From Brachionus manjavacas (taxonomy: Eukaryota; Rotifera; Eurotatoria; Ploima; Brachionidae): a stretch of 64,000 nucleotides of DNA. The stretch lies in NCBI GenBank assembly GCA_019054805.1, contig JAHQIY010000002.1, forward strand, positions 2,604,001-2,668,000, given 5' to 3'. The position numbers and the translations under genes are program-made. The notes beneath the pieces are model-generated. The model saw only the letters and a list, made by a program, of their open reading frames with translations. It was not told the DNA's origin and made no database searches. Below are positions 34,801-45,555 of the stretch, piece after piece. The first letter of the stretch is position 1. Every line of letters starts with the position of its first letter.

Positions 34801-37800
34801 CTTCAAGACGAATTTTTTTGATATTGGCTCTTGTACAGGCGGATCGTCCGAATCTAATTCTTCATTTACGCTGATACCCAAATAATTTACATTTAGAGTT
34901 TCGTTAACATCGCCAGGCAAATTCTCTGTGGCCCGTTTACAGGTCCAATCGTTATCGGCAAAACTCATAGCTAGATGTCCTTGAGCTGATTCTAAGTTAC
35001 GAAAACCACAGAAAGGGAGATAAAAGTTGCCCTTTCCCCTGTTTTTTTTCACTTGTTCTGGTTCAATGGACTCATCTTGGCTTAAGTTGTTTGAGATTTC
35101 TTCGATTAAAGACATTTTTTGAATAGTGAATATTTTCTAGCTCAATAATTTTCTTTATGTATAACACCAAGGAATAAACTCATCTTGTCGGAATCAGCTT
35201 CAGATGGCCTAAAATTAATTATTGAAATAAAAAGTTTTTTTAGATATATACTTGTTTCAATTAGATCAAATTAGCTATCAAAGAAATAAAATAGTTACTA
35301 ACTCAATCATATTTGACATTATTTTATTTAATTGTACTAACAAAAAATAATTGACACTAACATCAGTATTTTTGTTATAGAAAATATTCTTTTTGTTTTT
35401 TTAATATATTATACGCAAAAAGAAATGGTTTTATTATAAGAAAAATCAAATTGGATAAAATTCAAAACATCTCTTTAAAAAATTAAATTTTTTTTTTAGT
35501 TTTCCAGTTAGATGTTTTCAGTGATGGGTTTTTTATTTTTTGTCGAAATTTCCCTAATTTCAAAAAAAATAATTAAAACAATTTTATAAAAAAGAATTTT
35601 TTAATTTTTTGATTTGGGTTCGATTGGCATTTTACACTTTTAATTTTTTTTTAGCGAAAAAACTTGCTCTAACTGACACTTGTACTGTGCTCAAAATAAT
35701 TCAAGTTCTTTGATTTGAACCATTACACTAAAATGTTTCTTTTAAAATAAAAAAAAAACAAACATGAAAAAATATTCCTTTGAAAAATAAGGATTGTTGT
35801 TGCAAATTAAAAAAAATATTAATTTAAAAATTTAGAGTATTTAAAAAATCTAAATACATTTGTTTTTGTTAAAGTATTACTTTGTGATATTCTTGCAAAA
35901 TTAAAATCTGAAAATTAGTTCCTTTAAATTAAAATTAAATTTGAAATTTGAAAAATTGCTCAAGCGTATTTTCTCCTTATTTGGTAATTATTCCTTAACT
36001 TTATTTTTGATTATTTTAAGATCTTACACATACAACCTACATTTAGAGGCATTAAATACTCTTCTTGTTCTTTTATCAAGCCAAATGTATTCAAAAACTC
36101 CGGCATACGAATCCGTAATATTTGATACAGTTATGCAAAAAATGGAGTAAGAGTATTGAATGATTTTAATAATTAAAAATAATATTAACTATCTTTTAAA
36201 AAAGTCGATTTGTTTCAGATTTTGTAAAAGTATTATTAAAAAATATAATTCAACAAATGCCACCTCCTTCCGATGTTCAAAACTTATCATCTTATTTATC
36301 AAATGAAGTGCAAAATCAGCGTTCTTTTATGTCAAGTGTGGCCAGTGGTCTATGGTCAGTAATGACTTTGGGTCTTGGTTCTGCCAATCTTTCTTCTTAT
36401 CAAAATAACCAAGAGGATGAAACTGAAAAATCTTTTCTGTCAAATCTTCCTAGAGATAGCACGACTCAAAATACGGATGATCAACTAGATTGCTCAAGTC
36501 GATATGTTGCTTGGCAAAGTTGCCATATTCTTCTTGTCTTATCAAACAATTACACAAACGAATCTTTATATAACCCATATAGATTAGCTCTTTTTCATTT
36601 TACAGATACACAAAATACACCCACTAATTTACCAAATTCCGAACCATTACCTTGGTTTAGTATTGATTTTTCCAAACTATTTCAAATGTTTACCCACACG
36701 GTACATACTGACCAATATTCTCTCCTGCTCTACATGCTTCTTCATCGCAATCAACATTTTAAAATGTTTATTCTTTCTAGGCTTCAAATAGATTTATTGG
36801 TAAATTTTCAATATTTAATTGTAATATTTTTAAATTTTTTTATAAAAAGGTAATGCCACTTTTAAAAGTTATATTCACCGCTCCGGAACGAAACTCTCAC
36901 CATATTTACATGACCCTTATAATAATTTTGATTCTGAGTGAAGACGATATTTTTAATAAATCAGCTCACACGATAGTAGAAAAAAATTAAATAAATTAAT
37001 GTAGTTGCTATTGAATTTTGTTTTTAGCCGATTAAAAAATTAACTTGGTACACAGAAAGATCTCTGTCTGAAATAAGTCTCGGTGGTTTGCTAATTCTGG
37101 TTCTCATTAGAACTATTCAGTTCAATATGACCAGAATGCGTGACAAATATTTACACACTAATTGCCTTGCTGCATTGGCAAATATGTCAAGTAAATTTCA
37201 AAATTTGCATCCTTATGTTTGTCAACGCATAAACAGGTATTATTAATTTATTTTTGGAAATATACTGAATATTTGAATTTTTTCAATAGTTTATTTAATA
37301 TGCTGACAAGAAAAAGAACAAAAATAATAACTCAAATAAATGAAGAAAATTCAAAACCTGATGCCGAAAAAAATGATAAAAACAATAAAGATTTAGTAAA
37401 AAAATAAATTGTTTTAAGTGCTTTTCTAAATGATTTTTAGCTACAAGATTTGAGTATAATTGAAGAATTGATGAAAATGGTTTTGGAAATAATCAATTCC
37501 TGTCTGACAAATAATTTACATCACAATTCGGATCTAATTTATTCTATTCTATATCATAAAGCGATTTATCTTCAATTTCGGGATCACCCAACCTTTCAAG
37601 ATCTAACACAAAATATTGATACGGTCATAACACGATTTTCTCATGAAATTGAAATCGTGGAGGATAAAACAATCGAGAATTTGAGAGAATTAATCACAAT
37701 GGGTGCAAAGCAATTTTCCAGAGAAAGATTTAGAGTAAAAAATTTTCATCTAGATAAAAAAATTAATTTGGATAAAACAAAAATTTATTTTTCAGAAGTT

Positions 37801-37945
37801 TCCTGAACTAAAATTCAAATATGTCGAAGAGGATCAGCCGGAGGAATTTTTTGTGCCGTATGTATGGTCGCTGGTTTATAAATTCTCGAGTTTATATTGG
37901 ATTGATCATTCGGTTGATTTGTTAAACTCGTCTAAAAATCACTAA
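31831..37945 (+). CDS. DYM: Dymeclin, Golgi-associated protein; host of two nested antisense genes
   Basis: Dymeclin is an N-myristoylated Golgi peripheral protein needed for vesicle traffic; its loss in humans causes Dyggve-Melchior-Clausen dysplasia. Exon 1 (31831..31970) encodes [15 protein letters not shown] with the myristoylation glycine and [12 protein letters not shown]. Exon 2 (33198..33338) has [18 protein letters not shown]. Exon 3 (33396..33830) has [11 protein letters not shown]. Exon 4 (36021..36146) has [16 protein letters not shown]. Exon 5 starts at 36205 ([18 protein letters not shown]), and later exons carry [54 protein letters not shown] and [18 protein letters not shown], ending NSSKNH. 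All match the dymeclin family in order. Intron 1 (31971..33197) and intron 3 (33831..36020) each contain another gene on the opposite strand. Confidence 0.93.
31975..33099 (-). CDS. Secreted GH18 chitinase, nested antisense in DYM intron 1
   Basis: This is a glycoside hydrolase family 18 enzyme that would cleave chitin beta-1,4 links outside the cell. A single exon of 374 codons starts with a signal peptide ([20 protein letters not shown]). Strand-4 catalytic motif [10 protein letters not shown] (residues 134-143) keeps all of D-x-x-D-x-D-x-E, with Glu141 as the acid, so it should be active rather than a lectin. Other barrel signatures are [43 protein letters not shown] and [11 protein letters not shown]. 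There is no C-terminal chitin-binding module, so it is a catalytic-domain-only form. It sits entirely inside intron 1 of DYM, its stop only four bases past the DYM donor. Lack of introns next to intron-rich neighbours could mean retroposition or transfer, but composition looks native. Confidence 0.93.
   Translation of the reverse strand: MKKMSILNIFSLLLLMSPTFTKGQNEYIFPCYYVYEPQNLKPESIPIDLCTHIILIGCVHESSEKSSPAIVEKPYNCSHILAKVSNLKQLNPSIKTIISLATNATAMHQIVKNESTIDLYVKNALNIAVSYGYDGIDFDWEYPCNEDKFKFTLLIRKFRFQIQKKALNLQLSAAIGAGINIIKDCFDLDGLSKFLDFINVMCYDYNTIYNTYTAYASPLYARPEESGYDALLNSNSTIYYLIEQNVPRKKIILGLNAGGHTFQLKDTHKHGFHAPVNGVGYSGGWSLYPQLCKLVQNGGTAGYDEEAEVLYAFYDDQWANTGDIRSAKAKVEYAKNLGLAGIFTWCLNWDDLDNSCGHNIKFPIHRAIKENLFK
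34714..35115 (-). CDS. Small protein of unknown function, nested antisense in DYM intron 3
   Basis: A single open frame of 133 residues starts at an ATG ([20 protein letters not shown]). I do not recognise the family. The central part ([20 protein letters not shown] and [17 protein letters not shown]) has Cys, Trp and aromatic residues suggestive of a folded segment. The C-terminus is basic and nuclear-signal-like ([20 protein letters not shown] ... NKKKVK). The composition is much less AT-biased than the intron around it, supporting real coding. It lies wholly in the 2.2-kb DYM intron 33831..36020. Additional 5' exons cannot be excluded, because a spliced-looking block lies near 35160-35215. 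Confidence 0.6.
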   Translation of the reverse strand: MSLIEEISNNLSQDESIEPEQVKKNRGKGNFYLPFCGFRNLESAQGHLAMSFADNDWTCKRATENLPGDVNETLNVNYLGISVNEELDSDDPPVQEPISKKFVLKRPLSLLHSPKLKKNAVDQLNQTNKKKVK

Positions 37946-38565
37946 TAATAGTTAATTCACGCAATAAACAAAGTCAACTTAATAAAAATATGAAGAAACA
38001 TAAATTTATATTTTATTTTTAAACAATTTTGTTCATATTGGTTTTTATTTATTTAAAATAAATAATAATATTTTTAAAGTTAATTTAAGAATTTATTCCG
38101 AAATTTTTGAAATATTGTTTTAAATACTCAGCCCATAGTCTGGCTTGAAGTTTTTTATATTTTTCAAAAATATTTAAAAAAAAATTTGAGCACTAATTTA
38201 GGACAACAAAACTGCTCTTTTTTATCAATTTAATTAATTTTTTAGTATTTAATCACATTAATTTAGTTTTTATCTAAATTTACTTTAAAATTAATGCAAT
38301 ATTTTAACTTTGATTAAGCTAGCCCATAAAATTTCTGATTAAATGATAAAAAATTAAGTATAAAAAGTATTAAAATCTTAATTGTCATTCAGAAAGAAAA
38401 AGTTAATTTTACTTTAAATAGAAATTATTATTTTATAAACTAAGGTAAAAAAACTAGTTTATATTGCAATTTAGAAAGATATTTTTAATTCAAAATTTAA
38501 AAATTTAAAATCGTTGAATTTAAAAATTTTAGTTAAACCGACAAATTTGCTTTTTTGATTTTAAA
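37946..38565. other. Intergenic DYM/LSM2, no gene seen
   Basis: This 620-bp A/T-rich spacer lies between two genes on the same strand. I see nothing else in it. Confidence 0.5.
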
Positions 38566-39004
38566 ATGGTAAATTTCAAAAAGTTTAATCCAAACATTAA
38601 TTGATAATATTTAATTTTCAGTTGTTTTATTCATTCTTCAAGTCCTTAGTCGGAAAAGAAGTCATCGTAGAATTAAAAAATGATCTCAGGTTTGTCTAAA
38701 ATTTATTATCATATTTAACTGAAATTTAATCTAGCATTCACGGAACGCTGCATTCAGTAGACCAGTATTTGAACATAAAACTATTGGACATTAGTGTCAC
38801 GGATCCGGAAAAATTTCCTCATATGGTAAAATTTTGATTCTTTACTATATTTTTTTTTCAAATTATTTAAAGCAATCTGTTAGAAATTGTTTTATCAGAG
38901 GAAGTGTAGTTAGATATGTGCAATTACCAGCCGATGAGGTAGACACCCAATTGCTCCAAGATGCCGCAAGGAAAGAAGCCTTACAAAGCACTGCTAATAA
39001 ATAA
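38566..39004 (+). CDS. LSM2: LSM2, U6 snRNA-associated Sm-like protein
   Basis: LSM2 is part of the LSM1-7 ring (cytoplasmic mRNA decay) and the LSM2-8 ring (U6 snRNA 3' end in splicing). Four exons join in frame: 38566..38568, 38622..38689, 38735..38825 and 38873..39004. Exon 1 is the start codon alone, followed at once by a GTAAAT donor. The 97-residue product is nearly identical to vertebrate LSM2: LFYSFFKSLVGKEVIVELKN, the Sm1 motif LHSVDQYLNIKL, and the Sm2 motif IRGSVVRYVQLPADEVDTQ. The C-terminus LLQDAARKEAL is also conserved. The gene is easily missed because no exon exceeds 44 codons. The extreme conservation makes this call secure. Confidence 0.95.
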
Positions 39005-39263
39005 ATTAAAGATTGCTGATTTTAAATATCCTTTATTAATATAAATAAATTTTTTTTCAATTAAAAATAAATTTTCGTAAATTAATCTTTCATTTAAACA
39101 AAAAATATTTTTTTTAATTCAGACTTATTTTTTTTCATTTATTATACTAGAATTAAAGTTATGTGGGCTTGTTTTCTTATTCGGATTATTCGAATTTATG
39201 ATAAATAGCAAAAATATTGCTTTAGAAATATTACTCAGTAAAAAAATGACTTAATTTTAGTTG

Positions 39264-42200
39264 ATGTTTCTCACGCTACCAAAGTCAATCAGTTTTATGA
39301 CCAAATTGATGTATAATAGCTCTGTTAAATATTCAACACTAAACAAATCTAATCAATTAGCTCGTTTTGCATCAAATTTTAGTTTATATTTGAAGCATGA
39401 TGTAAGTTTAATATTTAAAAAAATTAAAATTTCAAACCATATACGTTTAGTCTCTTAGATTTAATCCTTTTAAATTTTGAAACTAAAACTTTTTATTTTA
39501 TTTGTTTTAAGAATTGCATATTTTTGAATCAGAGATTTTATGATAAGATGTCCAAAAATCAATCAATAAAGTAAACATTAAATCTTTATTTATTTATTTT
39601 TAATTTAACGAAAAAATTAATTTTATTAAGATCATTTTTTACAGCCAAAACAAATCTTAAAAAGGATGAAGATGAAATCAAAATCGATGAGAAAAAGGCA
39701 TCACCGGAACGCAAAGTAAACAAAGAGGAGTCACTGGGCAAGACTCCGAAAAACGAGACTAACAAAAGACAACGTAAGTCTTCATCTGAATTGAAAAGCC
39801 TCTCGGCTTCGGCCAAAAAGTCCAAAAAAAACGAATCAGATGATGAAATTCTAATTGAGGAGGAAAAAGAAAATAAGAAAAAAATTTTGGATGACTCTTC
39901 GGAGTCGACCAAGAATAGTAAATTTTTCTTTTCAATTTCTTTTTTGGCCTAAATACGAAAACTTACTTTTTTAGATAACAATAGTGACAATAGTGATTTT
40001 GGTTCTCCGATCAAGTCTAAAAAATCTTTAAAGAAATCGAGTGATTCAAGAAGGAAATTGGTCATTGAGTCTAGTAGTGAAGAGGAAAAATCCAAGTCTG
40101 ATGATGATGTTAAATCGAAAATTCAAAGCAAAGAAGTATCAAAAGAAAAAAAGCAAAATGCAAAAAAAACAAGTTCAAAATCAAAGGCACTTAAGTCAGA
40201 TAGTGAAGACGAAGTTATGAAACTAAGTGAAGAGGATGATGATAAGCAAGCATCTCCAAAATCAGCGAAAAAAAGTCAATTAGCCAAGAATCAAAAATTA
40301 AATTATTTTAAAAAAGAAGAAAAAAATTCAAAAGGAGAAATTAAAATTATTGAAGTAAATGAAGAAAAAACAGTCAAAAAAGAAACAGATGAAGAAGAAG
40401 AAGTAAAAAAAGAAATAAAAGAAAAGACTAAGAAAGAATTAAAAGCGGAGATCAAAGAAGAAAAAAAAGCGGAGGCTAAGACATCATTGTTCTTTAGTTT
40501 AAAAAAGGCCTCCGGAGCATCGACTAGTTCATCAGATTACAATCCTGCAAAAGATGGTTATCATCCCATTAAGGATGCTTTTTGGGCCAAAAATGAGCCT
40601 GTTCCTTACAAAGCTTTGGCGCAAACATTATTTTGTATGGAAAAAACTTCAAAACGCCTCGAATTACTTTCTATAGTGACTAACTACTTTCGATCTGTAC
40701 TAGCTTTATCGCCAAAAGATTTAATTCCATCAATGTATATGCTAACAAATAAAGTCGCCCCCGACTATGAAGGTCTTGAACTAGGTATTGGAGACACTGT
40801 GCTATTCAAATCGCTAGCTGAAGCAACTGGTTCAACCCTTCAAAAATTGAAAACTGAATTTCAGCAAAAAGGAGACATTGGTCTTGTTGCTGAGGTAAGA
40901 AAGCATAAATAAACTAAAATTTAGATAATGAAATATTGGTTTATTAAGGCTAACAGATGTAATCAAAAATTACTGTTCACTCCGAAAAAGTTGACCGTCA
41001 GTGCTGTTTTTAACAAGCTACGAGATATTGCTTCTATTTCAGGAAATGCTGTGAGTAAATTTAAATTAAATAAATTAAGGATAATCACAAAATAAAATTA
41101 AAAGTTGACGAAAAGAATAAATTATATCGCTCTTTAAATTTGAGTCGAGTCTTGAGAATTAATTTGAATTTTTGATTTTATTTAAGTTTATTTAGTTTAT
41201 TAGAAAGGTTTTTCTATTTCTTTAAGAAATTAGAAGCAATGACCTAGCATTTAATTGTTGATAATTTGAAGACCATTGCATTTGTCAAATTTATTTTTAT
41301 TATATAGATTTTCGATTTCTTTATTTAAAATTGACGCGTACCTAATTATGGTAAATTACACAATTTAAAAAAAAAAATTCTAGTTTTAAATAGAACTAAT
41401 AAATAGAAAAAAAATATGTGAATTGTATAAACAGTAAAGAAAAGGTCAGTTAGTGTGATGACTTTGTGTGAGCGAATGTGTAAATTAGTTTCAGCTCCAG
41501 CTTTGTATGACTTGTTGAATAAATTACAATTTATAGAATTGGTAGCTGCCTTGGTATTTGGTATGCTTTGGGGATTAGTAATGGTTGTCGTGCCGTATGC
41601 TATTTTTTATATGCTTAGGTTCATAATTTGGTACAGTTGATTTGAAAAATAGCCTTTCTCTTGTCTGATACATATAGAGTTTACTATTGAGTGGATGATC
41701 GTGTTCAATAACTCTAAAGATAAATTTTTAATAATTGGATAAGATTGTTTTTGCATTCAAGATCTTTTAGAGTGAATGAAATGGTCATTTAAGTGACTGA
41801 ATGAAATGGACATTTAAGATCAAAACCCTATTAAAGCAGGAGTTCCACTAGGGTCTGTAATTAGTCCACTTCTTTTTACCATTTTTATAAATGACATACC
41901 AAAAAGAAACAAAACAAACTGTCAATAGTCTCTTCTTTTTTTAGATGATTTGGCTACTTTAATTATTTTCAAAAAGATAGGAAATCTTGATAAATGATAA
42001 ATATGAACCTAAAAGAAATCGAAAGATGGCTTTTCAAATGGAAAATGAAAACTTCTATTGAAAAGTCATGTAACATGACCTTTGAGAAAAAACTAAAATT
42101 AAAATCAATCTTGACCTTAAAATTAATTGTAAAAATTTAAATAATGAGGAAAAAATCAAATTTTTATGCATCACATTGGACTCAAAACTTACCTTTGATC

Positions 42201-45200
42201 CAATGGTAGATGAATTAAAAGAGCGCTGTAATTCAAAGCTTAACTTAATAAAATGTCTCTCAAATAAAAAATGGGATCTAAAACCAAAAAAATTAGGTAA
42301 TCTTTACAAATCTTTGATAGGATCAATCTTGTATTATTCTTTTCCTTGTTTAAATTCATTCTCAGAAACTAAGATCAAAAAAATACAAGTTATTCAAAAT
42401 TCTGCAGTTCGATCTATTTTGAAGCTGAAATATGATGAAATAGAATGTTTCGAATCAAGAAACATCGAATATCCAACTCCATTGTGTAATTGCTACCAAG
42501 TAGTTTCTTCCTTTTTTCCTGAATTATCAAATATTTAAACATGTTTAACCTTTAGTTATCTCAGCATATCGTTTTTAAATTTTTATTTATTTTCTATTTT
42601 ATTTTATCTTATTTAGTAGGAGTAGTAATAGCAGTTCTTGCTGCGACACCTTACATGTAGATTGTCTAAGCCCATCACCGCCAATTGGCCGTGTAGAACT
42701 GTAGCAGCCGATTCCATTGAACTTATCTAAAGCCATTTTAAAATCAGCGGTTGACTTAGATTTCACCACATTTTTTGACAACTTATTCCAATGCGGAACT
42801 ACTCTGTTTGAGAAAAATACATGTCTGGCATTTACTGCAGCCGCAAAATCGTTTCTAATTTAAGCTGGAAAACTTTCTCTCTGGACTGTGATGCTATTTC
42901 CTCTTAACTCCCCGATTGGACCCTTGTTTTCTGATCTATTCATTAGATTCTTGACCAGGCCTACCTTTTCTATTCCATTCACTAATTTTTACATTTCAAT
43001 CAGGTCCCCTCTCACTCTTCTTTCACTCAGCTTTGGCAGTCCTAATTTCGTCAACCTCATTTCATTCGACATATTTCTTAAAGACATAGGTATTTTTGTT
43101 GCCCTTTCTTGCACCTTTTCAAACGCGTTCACATCCCTTTTCATACTTGAATTCCAAACCTGCACTGCGTAATCTAGATGAGGTCTTATCATAGATATGT
43201 ACAATCTTACCCAAAGTCTTTCCTCTCTACTTGTAAACGTTCGCTTTAGCATTCCAAGTACCCTACCTGCTTTCGCACAAGCACTTTTCACTTGGCTGGT
43301 CCATTTTAAATCTGATGAAACCATCACTCCAAGATCCTCTGTGGTCGCTAGTATAACATTCCTGTTATTTTACTTTATTTTAATTTATTTTATTATATAT
43401 TCTGAAGGAGCATTAGCTCGGTAAGATAAAAAAAATAAATAAAATGACTCCAATTCAATCATATATTATTTCACTTTTGATAAACTTTTTGCTATCTTTT
43501 TTTTAACACCGGTACGATCCATTTGAGCGCCAAGCTACCAAAACAGTTCGTCTGCATTTTAACTAGGAATTCTCCGTGGTAATTTTGGGAAATATTATAG
43601 AAAAGATGAAATGGTATGAAGCGTTTAAAATAGATTAGAACCGTAAAATTTCTTTTTGACAGATCTATGATTTTTTTCTATACCTGATGGAATAATACTT
43701 TCCACAAAGTTACATAACAGTGAAGTTAATAAAAATAGCAAGTTACTTTCGGATTTGATTTAACATTTGAAAGAGAAAACTTTTTATTAAAAAAAATTAT
43801 TTAATTTTCTGATAATTTTTGTATTTAGTCCCAAAGCAAAAAAAGTGATCTAATCAAAAGTCTTTTGGTAAGTTGTGATGCAATCGAAGCTCGATATCTG
43901 ATGAGATCTTTGGCAGGTAAACTTCGAAATGGACTAGGCGAGCAGTCAATATTGGTCTCTTTGGCACATGCTTGTACCATTACAGTGCCTGCTACGAATT
44001 CCGATGAAGAAATATTGATTGACAGATTTGAAAAGATGAGATCTAGTGATCATAAAATAGATGAAATGAAAAAAATTCTAGAAAAATCAAACCAATTGGT
44101 AAAAAAAGCCTATTATCAATGTCCTAATTATTCTTTGGTTATAAACGCTATTTTGGAACACGGACTTGATGACTTAGAAAAACATTGCAAGTTGACACCT
44201 GGAGTACCTTTAAAGCCTATGTTGGCCTACCCGACTAAAGGGATACATGAAGTACTAAAGCGCTTCGAAAATATTGAATTCACATGTGAATACAAATATG
44301 ATGGCGAACGAGCTCAAGTGAGATATTTAAAAATAAATTTAATAATTTTTTTTATTACAACTATTTTAGATTCACATTTTAGAAGATGGAAATGTCAAAA
44401 TTTACAGTAGAAATTCCGAGAACAATACGGGAAAGTATCCGGATATAATTGAATTTCTACAGGAAATTCTTCATTTGAAAAAGACTAAAAAAGATGACTC
44501 AGAAAAAGAGGAAATTATTCACGAGGAAAAAGTAACCTCAGCCATTATAGATGCAGAAGTGGTTGCCTATGACATTGAAAAAAAAACCATCCAGCCTTTC
44601 CAAGTCTTGAGTACTCGAAAAAGAAAAGACGCAGTTAGCGAAGAAATTAAAGTCAGAGTTTGCATTTTTGCATTTGACTTGATCTATTTGAATAAAAAGT
44701 CCTTGATTGACTTACCGTTTAGAGAACGTAGAGATAAATTATACGAATTTTTTCCTCGAGTTGAAGGCAAGCTCATGTTTGCTGAAAAAATGGACGCTAA
44801 TGATGTAGAAGCCATCCAAGAATTTCTTGATAAATCCATAAAAGGTTTTCAGATAAATTTGACATTTTCTTATTTAACTTCTTGATTTAAGATGGATGTG
44901 AAGGCCTAATGATCAAGACTCTAGACGATGAAGCCCATTATGAAATATCCAAGAGGTCCCATAACTGGCTTAAGGTAAATCAATTAAATATTAGTTTGTA
45001 TAAAATTTTTAATTTTTTTTTTAGCTTAAAAAAGATTATCTGGAAGGTGTTGGTGATACGTTGGATTTAGTTGTAATTGGTGGTTATTTAGGAAGCGGAA
45101 AGAGAACTGGTTTGTATGGTGGCTATTTATTGGCGTGTTATGATCCTGAAAATGAAGAATATCAGACTATTTGCAAGCTCGGAACTGGTTTAAAAGACAA

Positions 45201-45555
45201 CGATCTGCAGGTTCAATTCGAAAGCTTGAGCAAAATAAAAATAGATAGACCTAAATCTTATTTTAGAGTAAATGATACTTTAGAACAGCCTGATCATTGG
45301 TTCGAACCCGAACAGGTATGGGAAATTAAATGTGCCGATTTCTCATTATCACCTGTTCATACAGCAGCTTTAGGAATTTTAGATAGAGGAAAGGGTATAA
45401 GTCTGAGATTTCCGAGATTTTTAAGACTAAGGGATGACAAAAAAGCAGAAGATGCTACCACGGCCGAGCAAGTTTGTGAAATGTACAAAAACCAGCAACA
45501 AATGTTGAATATAAATGAGAAAGAAAAAAATGAAGAGGAAGAAGAAGATTATTGA
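39264..45555 (+). CDS. LIG1: DNA ligase 1, ATP-dependent
   Basis: LIG1 seals Okazaki fragments and excision-repair nicks. Exon 1 (39264..39401) begins [20 protein letters not shown]; in-frame splicing to the AAAG acceptor at 39661-39664 gives exon 2. Exons 2-3 (39665..39917, 39975..40894) hold a long acidic/lysine tail, then the DNA-binding domain ([17 protein letters not shown]). Exon 4 (40949..41050) is followed by a 2.8-kb intron, then from 43829 [16 protein letters not shown]. The adenylation motif I is [11 protein letters not shown], with the nucleotide-accepting Lys intact; later motifs include [41 protein letters not shown] and the OB-fold end [17 protein letters not shown]. The reading ends NEEEEEDY. 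The basic, acid-poor first 45 residues look like a mitochondrial presequence. The exon 1 to exon 2 join is the least certain part. Confidence 0.92.
41458..41640 (+). CDS. Possible single-pass membrane micropeptide in LIG1 intron 4
   Basis: A 60-codon frame starts at ATG 41458: [20 protein letters not shown], a short amphipathic part, then one long hydrophobic segment ([19 protein letters not shown], about residues 25-50) with aromatic and Arg residues at its end ([10 protein letters not shown]). The codons are far less AT-biased than the intron sequence around them. No family is recognised. It could be an independent small gene nested in the LIG1 intron, an exon of an unseen transcript, or a transposon-derived fragment. 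Being on the same strand as LIG1, it could even be expressed from intron-retaining mRNA. Confidence is moderate because it is short. Confidence 0.4.
   Translation: MTLCERMCKLVSAPALYDLLNKLQFIELVAALVFGMLWGLVMVVVPYAIFYMLRFIIWYS
41828..42537 (+). mobile_element. Degenerate LINE fragment in LIG1 intron 4
   Basis: Reverse-transcriptase motifs are readable on the plus strand: [20 protein letters not shown] (block 4), a LDD catalytic core written FLDD in place of the usual YADD, and later [34 protein letters not shown]. Frameshifts and in-frame stops separate them. It belongs to a different family from the adjacent minus-strand copy. Confidence 0.75.
42620..43360 (-). mobile_element. 5'-truncated LINE (family B) in LIG1 intron 4
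   Basis: The minus strand encodes [82 protein letters not shown] and [15 protein letters not shown], the CR1/Jockey C-terminal block, with two frame breaks. The 3' end has CTACTAAATAAGATAAAATA-like sequence. The element is the same family as the plus-strand copy at 46640-48510 ([35 protein letters not shown] shared). Confidence 0.85.
43400..43445 (+). repeat. LINE/SINE 3' tail fragment, copy 2
   Basis: TTCTGAAGGAGCATTAGCTC is followed by GGTAAGATAAAAAAAATAAA. It matches the copies at 27213-27250 (minus) and 57554-57602 (plus). It directly abuts the upstream end of the family B LINE in opposite orientation. Confidence 0.65.
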
